A stretch of 46,895 bases of DNA from Actinomycetales bacterium (GTDB lineage Bacteria; Actinomycetota; Actinomycetes; S36-B12). The position numbers were made by a program, and so were the translations under genes. Shown piece by piece: positions 40,070-46,895 of the stretch. Location of the stretch: positions 1 to 46,895 of the forward strand of contig JAGWVT010000013.1 in NCBI GenBank assembly GCA_018970765.1, in the 5' to 3' direction. The notes beneath the pieces were generated by a model. It was not told the origin of the DNA, made no database searches, and saw nothing but the letters and a program-made list of their open reading frames with translations. The stretch's first letter is position 1, and each line of letters starts with the position of its first letter.

Positions 40070-40151
40070 GGTCAGGTGCACCGCCGACCGGCGGTTTGCC
40101 CCGATGAGCCAGAATGAGGGTGTCGATCCGATATTCGAGGTGGGAGGCTCC

Positions 40152-40826
40152 GTGGACGACGCACTGCAGCAGGCACCTCTGTTCTCGGCATTGGACGAGG
40201 ATGATGCAGAGGCACTGCGAGCGACCATGATCGAGGTCGCCCTCAGCAAGGGCGAAATCCTGTTTGCCGAGGGTGAGCCGGGGGATCGCCTCTATGTGAT
40301 CCTCGATGGCAAAGTGAAGTTGGGCCAGACCTCTGCCGATGGTCGCGAAGCCCTCGGAGCGGTCCTAGGCCCCGGGGAGATGTTCGGCGAATTGAGCCTG
40401 TTCGATCCGGGACCGCGCGCCGCAACGGCAACTGCGCTAACGGATGCGCGGGTCATTGGACTGGGCAATGATCAGTTGACGCCGCTACTCAATGGGCGCC
40501 CTGAAGTTGCCGCGACTTTGCTACAGGCGCTCGCCAGGCGCCTGCGCCGAACGAACGAAGCCATGGCCGACCTGGTGTTCTCCGACGTACCCGGGCGCGT
40601 GGCCAAGGCACTGATGGAACTTGGTGAGAAATTCGGCACCCTGACCACCGAGGGTCTGATGGTCACCCATGACATGACCCAGGAAGAACTCGCGCAGTTG
40701 GTCGGTGCGTCGCGCGAGACAGTGAACAAGGCGCTGGCCGACTTTGCGCAACGTGGCTGGATCAGACTGGAATCGCGCCAAGTACTCGTGACCGACATCG
40801 AGCGATTGGGCCGTCGGGCTCGCTAG
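40152..40826 (+). CDS. crp: cAMP receptor protein (Crp/Fnr family)
   Basis: 224 residues from the GTG at 40152, with GGGAGG 5 bases upstream. cAMP-binding barrel: [20 protein letters not shown] and the phosphate cassette [19 protein letters not shown] with Glu80 and Arg89 (the mycobacterial Crp has GELS-x-FDPGPR). C-helix around [18 protein letters not shown] for dimerisation, then the helix-turn-helix [20 protein letters not shown]. Counterpart of Rv3676 / GlxR: a global regulator binding TGTGA-type palindromes in response to cAMP. The gene ends with a CTAG shared tail-to-tail with the metallo-beta-lactamase-fold gene. Confidence 0.92.
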   Translation: MDDALQQAPLFSALDEDDAEALRATMIEVALSKGEILFAEGEPGDRLYVILDGKVKLGQTSADGREALGAVLGPGEMFGELSLFDPGPRAATATALTDARVIGLGNDQLTPLLNGRPEVAATLLQALARRLRRTNEAMADLVFSDVPGRVAKALMELGEKFGTLTTEGLMVTHDMTQEELAQLVGASRETVNKALADFAQRGWIRLESRQVLVTDIERLGRRAR

Positions 40827-41620
40827 AGCATGCCCAGGTAGGCCAATTGGGCACGAACGCTCTGCTCGGCCGCGGGCCACACCTCCCGCGGCACATCCGC
40901 GTAGACCTCGGCAACGACCTCAGCTGGGGTGCGGGCTCCGGAAGCTAATGCGTCTTTGACCTCGTTAAGCCGGCGCAGACGATGTGCCCGGTAGGCGCTG
41001 AGCACATCCGCAGGCTGGGCCAGGACCGGACCGTGACCCGGAAGTAGGTAGTCGACCTGCTCAGCACAGTCGGCCAGCCGTGCCAGGCTCTCCAGGTACG
41101 CACCCAGGTCCCCGTCCGGCCAAGCAACCACCGACGTGCCACGCCCCAGCACGGTGTCACCGGTAAGCAGAAGGCGGCCCTGCGCAATGCGAATGCAGAC
41201 GCTATCCGCAGTGTGGCCTGGTGTCGCCAAGACTTCGACCGCTAGATCTCCGCAGGTGAGGTGGACTGATGAACCTGTTGGCAGATCCGCAAACGCATGT
41301 ATGGGCACCCCCCAGGATTTGGCGCAGGTGCCCGCGCCTGCAGCGTGATCAGGGTGAGCGTGCGTGAGCAGGATGCCGCGAGCCCGAACCTCCAGCTCAG
41401 CCAACTTCGCTTCGATGGCGCGAAGGTGCATGGGTTCATCCGGACCCGGATCGATCACCAGCGCTTCGCGCCCCGACGGGATGATCCAGGTATTCGTCCC
41501 GTCCAGCGTCATTGGTGAGGCGTTCGGCGCCAAGATGCAACAGACCCGAATGCCGTCAGCACCGACAACCTCGCCACCCGCCCATGACCCTTCGCCTCCC
41601 GGAAGTCGCAGCCCGCTCAC
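40823..41620 (-). CDS. Metallo-beta-lactamase fold hydrolase
   Basis: 265 residues. Zinc site motif LLTHAHPDHAAG (His87, His89, Asp91, His92), GHTADS (His), LLTGDTVLG (Asp) and LLPGHGPVL (His). The C-terminal helical segment (SAYRAHRLRRLNEVKDAL then WPAAEQSVRAQLAYL) is the LACTB2/Rv3677c type extension, so RNA or glutathione-linked hydrolysis is possible; the substrate is not known. Its GTG start overlaps the upstream Nudix stop (GTGA). Its stop TAG and that of crp share the palindrome CTAG at 40823-40826. Confidence 0.85.
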   Translation of the reverse strand: MSGLRLPGGEGSWAGGEVVGADGIRVCCILAPNASPMTLDGTNTWIIPSGREALVIDPGPDEPMHLRAIEAKLAELEVRARGILLTHAHPDHAAGAGTCAKSWGVPIHAFADLPTGSSVHLTCGDLAVEVLATPGHTADSVCIRIAQGRLLLTGDTVLGRGTSVVAWPDGDLGAYLESLARLADCAEQVDYLLPGHGPVLAQPADVLSAYRAHRLRRLNEVKDALASGARTPAEVVAEVYADVPREVWPAAEQSVRAQLAYLGML

Positions 41621-42345
41621 GGCAGATCCAGCGAGACGGGTGCCGCGTCAGTCTCACGCACCTGCGGTCTGCGAATGCGATCGATCAGCACCTCTTGCGT
41701 CTCGGCATCAACGACGCACCAAAGTCCACCATCCTGCGACAGTGGCCGGGGCAGATGTGGTCGCACCGCCCTCGACCCGAGTTGCTCAAGTACCTCGGCA
41801 ACCGACCCGTGCTCGGCGCAAGCCGCGAGCATCGCCAGCGTCGGCGGGAGCATCGGCATGCGACCTTCCGTGAACGCCTCCATGCAGTCTGCAGGTCGGT
41901 ACCACTGAGCCTCATCGGTTTCTGTCGACGCCGAGTAGGGCAGCTGTTCGGGGCCAACTTTTGCTGCGAAGAAGTGCACGTCGTAACGACGTGGTTCGAA
42001 CTCGGGGGTCACCCATCGTCCTACCAGCGTGAGCAGTTCGGGTTGCAGCACAATCCCCGCTTCTTCGCGCACTTCGCGACTGGCACAGTTCATCAGGGCT
42101 GCCATGTCTACCGCGCTGAGCCTGGCTCGCTGCGCCGCCTGGGCAACCTGCGGATGCGCAGCATCCGCGGTGCCATTCTCATCCACCTGTTCCAGGCGAC
42201 CTCCCGGGAACACGAACATGCCTGGCGCGAACGGCATCGAAAGCGCGCGACGCATGAGAAAGACTTCCGGTCCGGTGCTGCCATCACGTAGCAGAAGCAC
42301 CGTGGCCGCTGTCACCGGCCGGACTGGCAACCGATCAGTGAGCAT
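41617..42345 (-). CDS. Nudix hydrolase, NUDT19-like
   Basis: 242 residues. The Nudix box is split by an insertion: MFVFPGGRLEQVDENG, then after about 30 residues CASREVREEAGIVL, a pattern typical of NUDT19-like proteins. Upstream AATVLLLRDG and EVFLMRRALSMPFAPG are also family-like. Members hydrolyse CoA esters or related diphosphates. The C-terminal third (HLPRPLSQDGGLWCVVD) folds as an extra beta segment. Stop overlaps the metallo-beta-lactamase-fold gene start, and RidA ends 5 bases upstream, so four small genes (42.97-40.82 kb) probably form one transcript. Confidence 0.8.
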   Translation of the reverse strand: MLTDRLPVRPVTAATVLLLRDGSTGPEVFLMRRALSMPFAPGMFVFPGGRLEQVDENGTADAAHPQVAQAAQRARLSAVDMAALMNCASREVREEAGIVLQPELLTLVGRWVTPEFEPRRYDVHFFAAKVGPEQLPYSASTETDEAQWYRPADCMEAFTEGRMPMLPPTLAMLAACAEHGSVAEVLEQLGSRAVRPHLPRPLSQDGGLWCVVDAETQEVLIDRIRRPQVRETDAAPVSLDLP

Positions 42346-42350
42346 GTTGC

Positions 42351-42809
42351 TCAGCCCGATACCTCGACCACGAGTTCAACCTCGACAGGCGCATTCAAGG
42401 GCAGTGACACCACACCGACGGCGGAGCGTGCGTGCGCTCCATGGTCACCAAAAACGGCCTTGAGGAGGTCGCTGGCACCGTTCACCACCATAGGTTGACC
42501 GAAGAACTCAGGAGCACTCGCTACGAACCCAACGACCTTGACCATGCGCACAATGCTGTCCAGATCCGCCACCGTGGTGATTGCCGCAAGGGCATTCAGG
42601 GCACATACCTGCGCCAACTGCTGCGCCTGCTCAGGTGTCACGGTCTCTCCGACCCGGCCACTAAACGCCAATGAGCCATCGACGAGCGGGATTTGGCCGG
42701 CCGTGAAGACCAAGTTGCCGCTGCGCACGGCTGGAACGTAGGACGCAACCGGCGGCACAACGCTCGGTAGCGCCAACCCCAAGGATGCCAACCGTTCCTG
42801 GACGCTCAT
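42351..42809 (-). CDS. RidA family protein (enamine/imine deaminase-like)
   Basis: 152 residues from the ATG at 42809. LVFTAGQIPLVDGSLAFSG and the C-terminal HARSAVGVVSLPLNAPVEVE carry the RidA/YjgF fold with the substrate-anchoring Arg in HARSAVGV. YjgF-type trimers release ammonia from reactive 2-aminoacrylate. Counterpart of Rv3678c by position. This is a longer RidA-group version with an N-terminal piece (MSVQERLASLGLALP), the form often seen next to metallo-beta-lactamase genes. Start 4 bases from the DUF4177 stop. Confidence 0.88.
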   Translation of the reverse strand: MSVQERLASLGLALPSVVPPVASYVPAVRSGNLVFTAGQIPLVDGSLAFSGRVGETVTPEQAQQLAQVCALNALAAITTVADLDSIVRMVKVVGFVASAPEFFGQPMVVNGASDLLKAVFGDHGAHARSAVGVVSLPLNAPVEVELVVEVSG

Positions 42810-42813
42810 GCCG

Positions 42814-42972
42814 TCAACTCGCCAACGGCCGCTTGAAATAGGCGACCATGCTCTCTGGATTCGGGCCCGGCACCACCTGCACCAGTTCCCACCCATCCTG
42901 ACCCCAGGTATCGAGGATCTGCTTCGTGGCGTGTACCAGCAGGGGGGCGGTTGCATACTCCCATCGCGTCAT
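42814..42972 (-). CDS. Small DUF4177-type protein
   Basis: 52 residues (MTRWEYATAPLLVHATKQIL then DTWGQDGWELVQVVPG). This W-E-Y...I-L...W-G-x-D-G-W-E-L-V pattern is the DUF4177 fold, a small family of unknown role in Actinomycetota and Firmicutes. The conserved placement just before RidA and after the ArsA pair matches other actinobacterial genomes. ATG at 42972; the ribosome-binding site is weak (CAAGGCATG-like). First gene of the 42.97-40.82 kb group. Confidence 0.72.
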   Translation of the reverse strand: MTRWEYATAPLLVHATKQILDTWGQDGWELVQVVPGPNPESMVAYFKRPLAS

Positions 42973-43034
42973 GCCTTGACAGTAGCGCTGCGCTCGAAAC
43001 TGGCAAGGTGGCAGATGCCGTCTAGGCTTTCTTG

Positions 43035-44042
43035 GTGAGTTCCCCTGCGCACACAGCGCCCGCAGCGCACACCACCTTGCACGTGGTGACCGGCAAAGGA
43101 GGGACCGGTAAAACGACGGTAGCTGCCGCCCTAGCCCTCGCTCTTGCCGCTGGCGGCCAGCGGACTCTGCTGATGGAGGTGGAGGGTCGCCAGGGCATTG
43201 CGCAACTCTTCGACACACCACCGCTGCCATACGAGGAGCGACGGGTAGCCATCGCTCTTGACGGCGGTGAAGTCTGGGCCCTCGCGGTGGATCCCGGCGA
43301 GGCCCTTCTGGACTACCTCGAAATCTTCTACAACCTCCGCAAGGCCGGTTCGGCGCTGCGACGGATGGGTGCCGTCGACTTCGCGACGACCATTGCGCCC
43401 GGGTTACGCGATGTGCTGTTGACCGGTAAGGCCTGCGAGTTGGTACGCAGACGCGACAAGGGACAGCCTGACTCCTATGACGCCATCGTGCTTGACGGCC
43501 CCCCGACAGGGCGAATCACGCGCTTCCTGAACGTCAACGCCGAGGTCTCCGGGCTGGCGCGAGTCGGACCGATCCACAACCATGCGGAGTTGGTGATGAG
43601 CGTTATCGCCTCTGATCGAACTCGCGTACACCTGGTCACCATCCTGGAGGAGATGCCAGTTCAGGAAACAATCGACGGAGTGGCCGAACTCCGCGCTGCC
43701 GGACTCCCGGTCGGCAACCTCTTCATCAACATGGCTCGCCCACCGATGCTGACCCCCGCTCAACTTGAGAGCGCGCGTGACGGCCTCTTGCCACTGGGAC
43801 AAATTCGTCAATCCATCGCTTCCACACTTTCCGGACTGGATACCGATGTGATCGTGTCAGGCCTGGTGCAGGAGGCCCTTGACCATGTACGTAGGGTCGA
43901 TCTCGAACAGCGCGAGCGAGCTCGACTGGCTCAACTCGGGCTACCGATGGTGGACCTACCTCTCCTGGCTGAAGGTATCGACGTCGGTGCGCTGTACATC
44001 CTCGCTGAGATGCTGCGGCAGGGGTGGACCCATGCAGCGTGA
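43035..44042 (+). CDS. ArsA/Get3-family ATPase, first of pair
   Basis: About 335 residues from the GTG at 43035 (a TTG at 43032 is in frame). P-loop [12 protein letters not shown] (19-30), Switch I-like [10 protein letters not shown] (Asp replaced by Glu-Val-Glu), and LDGPPTGRI (A-loop region) in place of the usual 'DTAPTG'. The pair corresponds to Rv3679-Rv3680, described as bacterial Get3-like proteins (BagA/BagB) that form a complex. Arsenite export is unlikely since no ArsB, ArsD or ArsR gene is nearby. Ends 11 bases inside the second ATPase gene. Divergent from DUF4177 by 62 bp. Confidence 0.85.
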   Translation: MSSPAHTAPAAHTTLHVVTGKGGTGKTTVAAALALALAAGGQRTLLMEVEGRQGIAQLFDTPPLPYEERRVAIALDGGEVWALAVDPGEALLDYLEIFYNLRKAGSALRRMGAVDFATTIAPGLRDVLLTGKACELVRRRDKGQPDSYDAIVLDGPPTGRITRFLNVNAEVSGLARVGPIHNHAELVMSVIASDRTRVHLVTILEEMPVQETIDGVAELRAAGLPVGNLFINMARPPMLTPAQLESARDGLLPLGQIRQSIASTLSGLDTDVIVSGLVQEALDHVRRVDLEQRERARLAQLGLPMVDLPLLAEGIDVGALYILAEMLRQGWTHAA

Positions 44043-45240
44043 CGTACCGCGGCTTGACATCGATCGGCTCATTGCTGATCCACAAACCCGCATCATTGTC
44101 TGCACGGGCGCGGGCGGAGTTGGCAAAACCACGACGGCTGCCGCAATCGGGTTACGAGCAGCCGAGCACGGTCGTCACGTTTGTGTGCTCACAATCGATC
44201 CGGCTCGCCGACTCGCGCAGGCCATGGGCCTTGATCACCTGGACAACACGCCGCGTCAAGTTATCGGCGTATTGGGGCAGGAATCTGGAGGCAGCCTGCA
44301 CGCGATGATGCTTGACATGAAGCGCACATTCGACGAGGTCGTTGAGGCACACGCCGATCCTGAACGCGCTCAGGCAATCTTGAACAATCCGTTTTATCAG
44401 GCTCTGTCTTCATCCTTTGCCGGAACTCAGGAATACATGGCGATGGAGAAGCTCGGTCAACTCCGCGCTCAGGCGGACCGCGAAGACAGTTGGGACCTCA
44501 TCGTTGTTGATACTCCACCATCACGCAGCGCTCTGGACTTTCTCGATGCGCCGACACGACTTGGGTCGTTCTTGGATGGACGGTTCATCAGGATCCTGAC
44601 GGCGCCCGCCCGAGGCGCCGGTCGAGGCATCGGTCGCCTTGCCGCAGTCGGCTTTGGCTTGTTCACCTCCGTGCTCAACAAGATCCTCGGCGCGCAGGTC
44701 CTGCTTGATATCGGTGCCTTCATATCAGCCATCGATACGACGTTCGGTGGATTCCGGGAACGCGCCGATGCCACCTACGCACTGCTGAAGGATCCTGGCA
44801 CGAGTTTCATTGTGATCGCAGCGCCCGAGCCCGATGCCCTGCGCGAGGCGGCCTACTTTGTTGAGCGGCTGCGCACCGATGCGATGCCACTCGCGGGTCT
44901 GGTGCTCAACCGCATGCAGCAGGTCATTGACCCCGGCCTATCTGCCGAGCAGGCCGCCGCCGCGGCCGAACGCATTGACCTGCGCGAACCAGCCGGGGGA
45001 CTGACCGCGGCTCTCCTGCGGCTGCACGCCGAACGTGTCCGCATCGCCGAACGCCAGCAGCGTCTCGCGCAGCGTTTCAGCGCCGCGCACCCCCAGGTGC
45101 CGGCCGCAAGCGTGCCTGCGCTAGCCGAGGACGTCCACGATCTCAGCGGGCTTCGCGAGGTCGGCGAGCTGCTGGCCCTGGACACTCGGGCAGCTGCCCC
45201 GGCCCACGTCACTAGGACGCCCGGGTCGACCGCCCCGTAA
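44032..45240 (+). CDS. ArsA/Get3-family ATPase, second of pair
   Basis: 402 residues from the ATG at 44032, starting inside the first ATPase gene. P-loop [15 protein letters not shown] (24-38), Switch [15 protein letters not shown] with the canonical Asp, and [15 protein letters not shown] (Switch II region). This is the more canonical ArsA/Get3 of the two. A hydrophobic stretch [18 protein letters not shown] follows the basic [10 protein letters not shown] segment; Get3 proteins bind tail-anchored helices in a groove of this kind, but that is inference. The stop lies inside whiB, 29 bases tail-to-tail. Confidence 0.87.
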   Translation: MQRDVPRLDIDRLIADPQTRIIVCTGAGGVGKTTTAAAIGLRAAEHGRHVCVLTIDPARRLAQAMGLDHLDNTPRQVIGVLGQESGGSLHAMMLDMKRTFDEVVEAHADPERAQAILNNPFYQALSSSFAGTQEYMAMEKLGQLRAQADREDSWDLIVVDTPPSRSALDFLDAPTRLGSFLDGRFIRILTAPARGAGRGIGRLAAVGFGLFTSVLNKILGAQVLLDIGAFISAIDTTFGGFRERADATYALLKDPGTSFIVIAAPEPDALREAAYFVERLRTDAMPLAGLVLNRMQQVIDPGLSAEQAAAAAERIDLREPAGGLTAALLRLHAERVRIAERQQRLAQRFSAAHPQVPAASVPALAEDVHDLSGLREVGELLALDTRAAAPAHVTRTPGSTAP

Positions 45241-45523
45241 GAATCGATTGCCGCTCGAACTCGGACTGCGCCGTTTGCAGCAGATGCCGCCAACTCGTCA
45301 CATTTGGCCGACGACGAAGCAGGGCCCGACGCTCCCGTTCCGTCATACCGCCCCAGACCCCGAACTCCACGTGGTTGTCAAGGGCATCGGCAAGGCACTC
45401 CGTTCGAACCTGACATCCCGCGCAAATCGCCTTGGCCCGGTTCTGCGCTGCCCCTTGGACGAAGAGCGTGTCCGGGTCGGCCGTCCGGCAGGCAGCTTTC
45501 GCCGCCCAGTCGTGATCAAACAT
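45212..45523 (-). CDS. whiB4: WhiB-family iron-sulfur transcription regulator (WhiB4 position)
   Basis: 103 residues from the ATG at 45523. Cluster ligands Cys12 ([12 protein letters not shown]), Cys34 and Cys37 (AICAGC) and Cys43 (RTECLADAL) in the C-x21-C-x2-C-x5-C spacing; the GVWGG turn at 55-59, then a basic C-terminus [13 protein letters not shown] that binds DNA. WhiB proteins sense O2 or NO through a [4Fe-4S] cluster and bind the sigma-A RNA polymerase. The location between the ArsA pair and a PonA2-like gene matches WhiB4 (Rv3681c), a redox sensor in mycobacteria. The symbol is by position and similarity. Confidence 0.88.
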   Translation of the reverse strand: MFDHDWAAKAACRTADPDTLFVQGAAQNRAKAICAGCQVRTECLADALDNHVEFGVWGGMTERERRALLRRRPNVTSWRHLLQTAQSEFERQSILTGRSTRAS

Positions 45524-45690
45524 CTGCAGTCGTTCCCTCCTCCGGTCAGGCACGAGTGCCTGCCCCGTTCGCCGGACGGTACGCCGACACACCCTGTCCC
45601 TCTAGGCTCAAACTGACTAGGCGAGCATAGTTATTTTGGACTATATCTGTAAAGGGCTTCAAGGAACCCCCGCACATACGCTGGCGTCTG
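45524..45690. promoter_or_regulatory. Divergent intergenic region between whiB and the PonA2-like gene
   Basis: 167 bp holding the starts of both genes. GGAGGAGGGAAC (minus strand, 45532-45543) is a likely ribosome-binding region for whiB, 8 to 9 bases from its ATG. On the plus strand an A/T-rich stretch (TTATTTTGGACTATATCTG, 45629-45650) could hold a -10 box (TATATC) for the PonA2-like gene. No operator was identified. Confidence 0.35.
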
Positions 45691-46895
45691 ATGATGATGC
45701 GACGCAACGACGAATCTCGTGGACTCCTGGCGACCCTTGGTCGACTCGGTCTCTTTTTCGTCGTCGCGACCCTTGCCGGACTGGTCTCTGCTGCTATCGC
45801 GCTGCCGTTCGTCGGTGGCGCTGGTGCGGGCGCACGAAACCTTGCTCAAGCCTTCGAAAACCTGCCAGACAACATGGAGACGCCGCCGCTTCCGCAGCGG
45901 ACGCTGATCCTGGCCGCAGACGGCTCTCCCCTGGCCACGCTCTACTACCAGAACCGCGTCGAAGTCCCACTCACCGCAGTGTCCCCGGCAATGCGCCAGG
46001 CAATCGTTGCCATCGAAGACGCTCGATTCCTGGATCACCATGGATTCGACATTCGCAGCGCGGTTCGAGCACTCGCACGAAACACCTCAGCCGGGGGTGT
46101 GCAGCAGGGGGCCTCGACGCTGACCATGCAGTACGTCAAGAACGTGTTGGTCAACCAGGCCACATCTGCTGACGAACTCCAGTCCGCGCGCGGCCGCAGC
46201 ACTGTCCGCAAGCTCCGTGAAGTTCGATTTGCCCTCGCACTGGAGCGTCGATTCGACAAGGCCGAAATCCTCGAGCGGTACCTGAACATCGTTTACTTCG
46301 GTGCTGGGGCCTACGGCGTTGAGGCGGCGGCCCGCCGCTACTTCTCCAAGACCGCCGCTGAACTCACGCTCCCTGAGGCGGCCACATTGGCCGGCATCGT
46401 GCAGCAACCCGTTGCTTTCGATCCGCTGCGGAACCCTGAGCTCTCGCAGAAGCGTCGCGACGTGGTCCTCAATCGCATGGTCGCCGCTGGCTTCATCTCT
46501 CAACAGGAAGCCGACGATGCAGCTCGCACACCGATGGCCTTCCTGGTCAAGCCCACCGCTTCGACCAACGGTTGCACCACGAGCGCGGCACCGTTCTTCT
46601 GCGATTACGTACTGCAGACCGTTCGCAGCGACCCGGCCTTCGGTGACACGCCAGAGGCTCGCGAGGCGTTCCTACGCCGCGGCGGCTACGTCATTCGCAC
46701 CACGTTGGATCCCAAGGCTCAGGCCGGCGCTTTGGAGGCAGCGACCACGGCGATACCGATCGACGACCCGAGCAAGAAGGCCGCCGCCATCAGCATGGTC
46801 CAGCCCGGAACAGGCAATGTGATCGCAATGGCGCAGAACCGACTGTGGGGAACATCGGGTGTCGGCTACACCACCTACAACTACAACGTCGATCG
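45691..46895 (+). CDS. Bifunctional penicillin-binding protein (PonA2-like), N-terminal part; gene runs off the right edge
   Basis: 401 residues are inside the window with no stop. ATG at 45691 (two more in-frame ATGs follow at once). A membrane helix (about 16-42) is followed by the GT51 glycosyltransferase domain: VAIEDARFLDHHGFD (Glu109 catalytic), QGASTLTMQYVKN, ERRFDKAEILERYLN, YFGAGAYGVEAAARRYF and LAGIVQQPVAFDPL. From residue ~305 an inserted Cys pair (NGCTTS, FFCDYV) is typical of PonA2-like enzymes, then TTLDPKAQ starts the linker to the transpeptidase domain, whose SxxK and KTG motifs lie outside. It polymerises and crosslinks peptidoglycan; PonA2 of mycobacteria (Rv3682) occupies the same position. 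Confidence 0.92.
   Translation, partial: MMMRRNDESRGLLATLGRLGLFFVVATLAGLVSAAIALPFVGGAGAGARNLAQAFENLPDNMETPPLPQRTLILAADGSPLATLYYQNRVEVPLTAVSPAMRQAIVAIEDARFLDHHGFDIRSAVRALARNTSAGGVQQGASTLTMQYVKNVLVNQATSADELQSARGRSTVRKLREVRFALALERRFDKAEILERYLNIVYFGAGAYGVEAAARRYFSKTAAELTLPEAATLAGIVQQPVAFDPLRNPELSQKRRDVVLNRMVAAGFISQQEADDAARTPMAFLVKPTASTNGCTTSAAPFFCDYVLQTVRSDPAFGDTPEAREAFLRRGGYVIRTTLDPKAQAGALEAATTAIPIDDPSKKAAAISMVQPGTGNVIAMAQNRLWGTSGVGYTTYNYNVD

Noticed and set aside
43032-44042. Arsenical pump function for the ArsA-like pair
   Set aside because: No ArsB, ArsD or ArsR gene is present and the position matches the mycobacterial Get3-like pair instead.

Overview
The window looks like a chromosomal segment of an Actinomycetota bacterium (moderately high G+C, many GTG/TTG starts). 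The evidence is gene order as much as sequence. From about 10 kb to the right edge it follows the order known from mycobacteria and streptomycetes: TAP-like hydrolases, holB, tmk, topA, proton pyrophosphatase, a BldG-type STAS protein, the 'helicase/secretion neighbourhood' (DEAH helicase plus Tad-type pilus genes and a CpaE-like protein), HAD-IB phosphatase, acetyl-CoA synthetase, NhaA, holin-X protein, an EphE-like hydrolase, MarP protease, Nudix, endonuclease III, Crp, metallo-beta-lactamase fold protein, RidA, an ArsA/Get3 pair, WhiB and a PonA2-like penicillin-binding protein. In Mycobacterium tuberculosis these correspond roughly to the Rv3644c-Rv3682 region (from memory, not searched). 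The species cannot be named from this.

Layout. 1-5.7 kb is accessory: the 5' end of a cytochrome P450 running off the left edge, a CorA-like channel, a histidine phosphatase, a secreted propeller protein, a zinc alcohol dehydrogenase, a secreted orphan and a small membrane protein. 5.7-6.05 kb holds the wreck of a Phd/RelE toxin-antitoxin pair. 6.05-10.02 kb is an integrated island at the 3' end of a tRNA-Thr(CGT) gene, bounded by about 80-bp direct repeats. It carries an AbiEi/AbiEii (type IV toxin-antitoxin, phage-defence) operon, a coiled-coil membrane protein, a DUF3024 gene broken by an in-frame TGA, and a mosaic of fragments: integrase C-terminus, COG4705 N-terminus, 97 bp copied from the window's own holB, and a decapitated IS481-type transposase.

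10-24 kb: two secreted or anchored TAP-like serine hydrolases, a membrane coiled-coil protein, DNA replication and topology genes (holB, tmk, topA), a K+-independent H+-pyrophosphatase and a STAS regulator. 22-29.3 kb: an MrfA-like helicase facing a seven-gene Tad/Flp pilus operon whose genes mostly overlap by a few bases. 29.4-46.9 kb: acetate activation, ion homeostasis (NhaA), periplasmic protease MarP, DNA repair (nth), cAMP signalling (Crp), redox regulation (WhiB) and cell-wall synthesis (PonA2-like, cut by the right edge). A DUF309 gene and a berberine-bridge-type flavoenzyme appear to be inserted between the EphE-like hydrolase and marP.

No CRISPR array or rRNA was seen. The most unusual stretch is 9.0-10.0 kb, where fragments of at least four unrelated genes abut within 1 kb.
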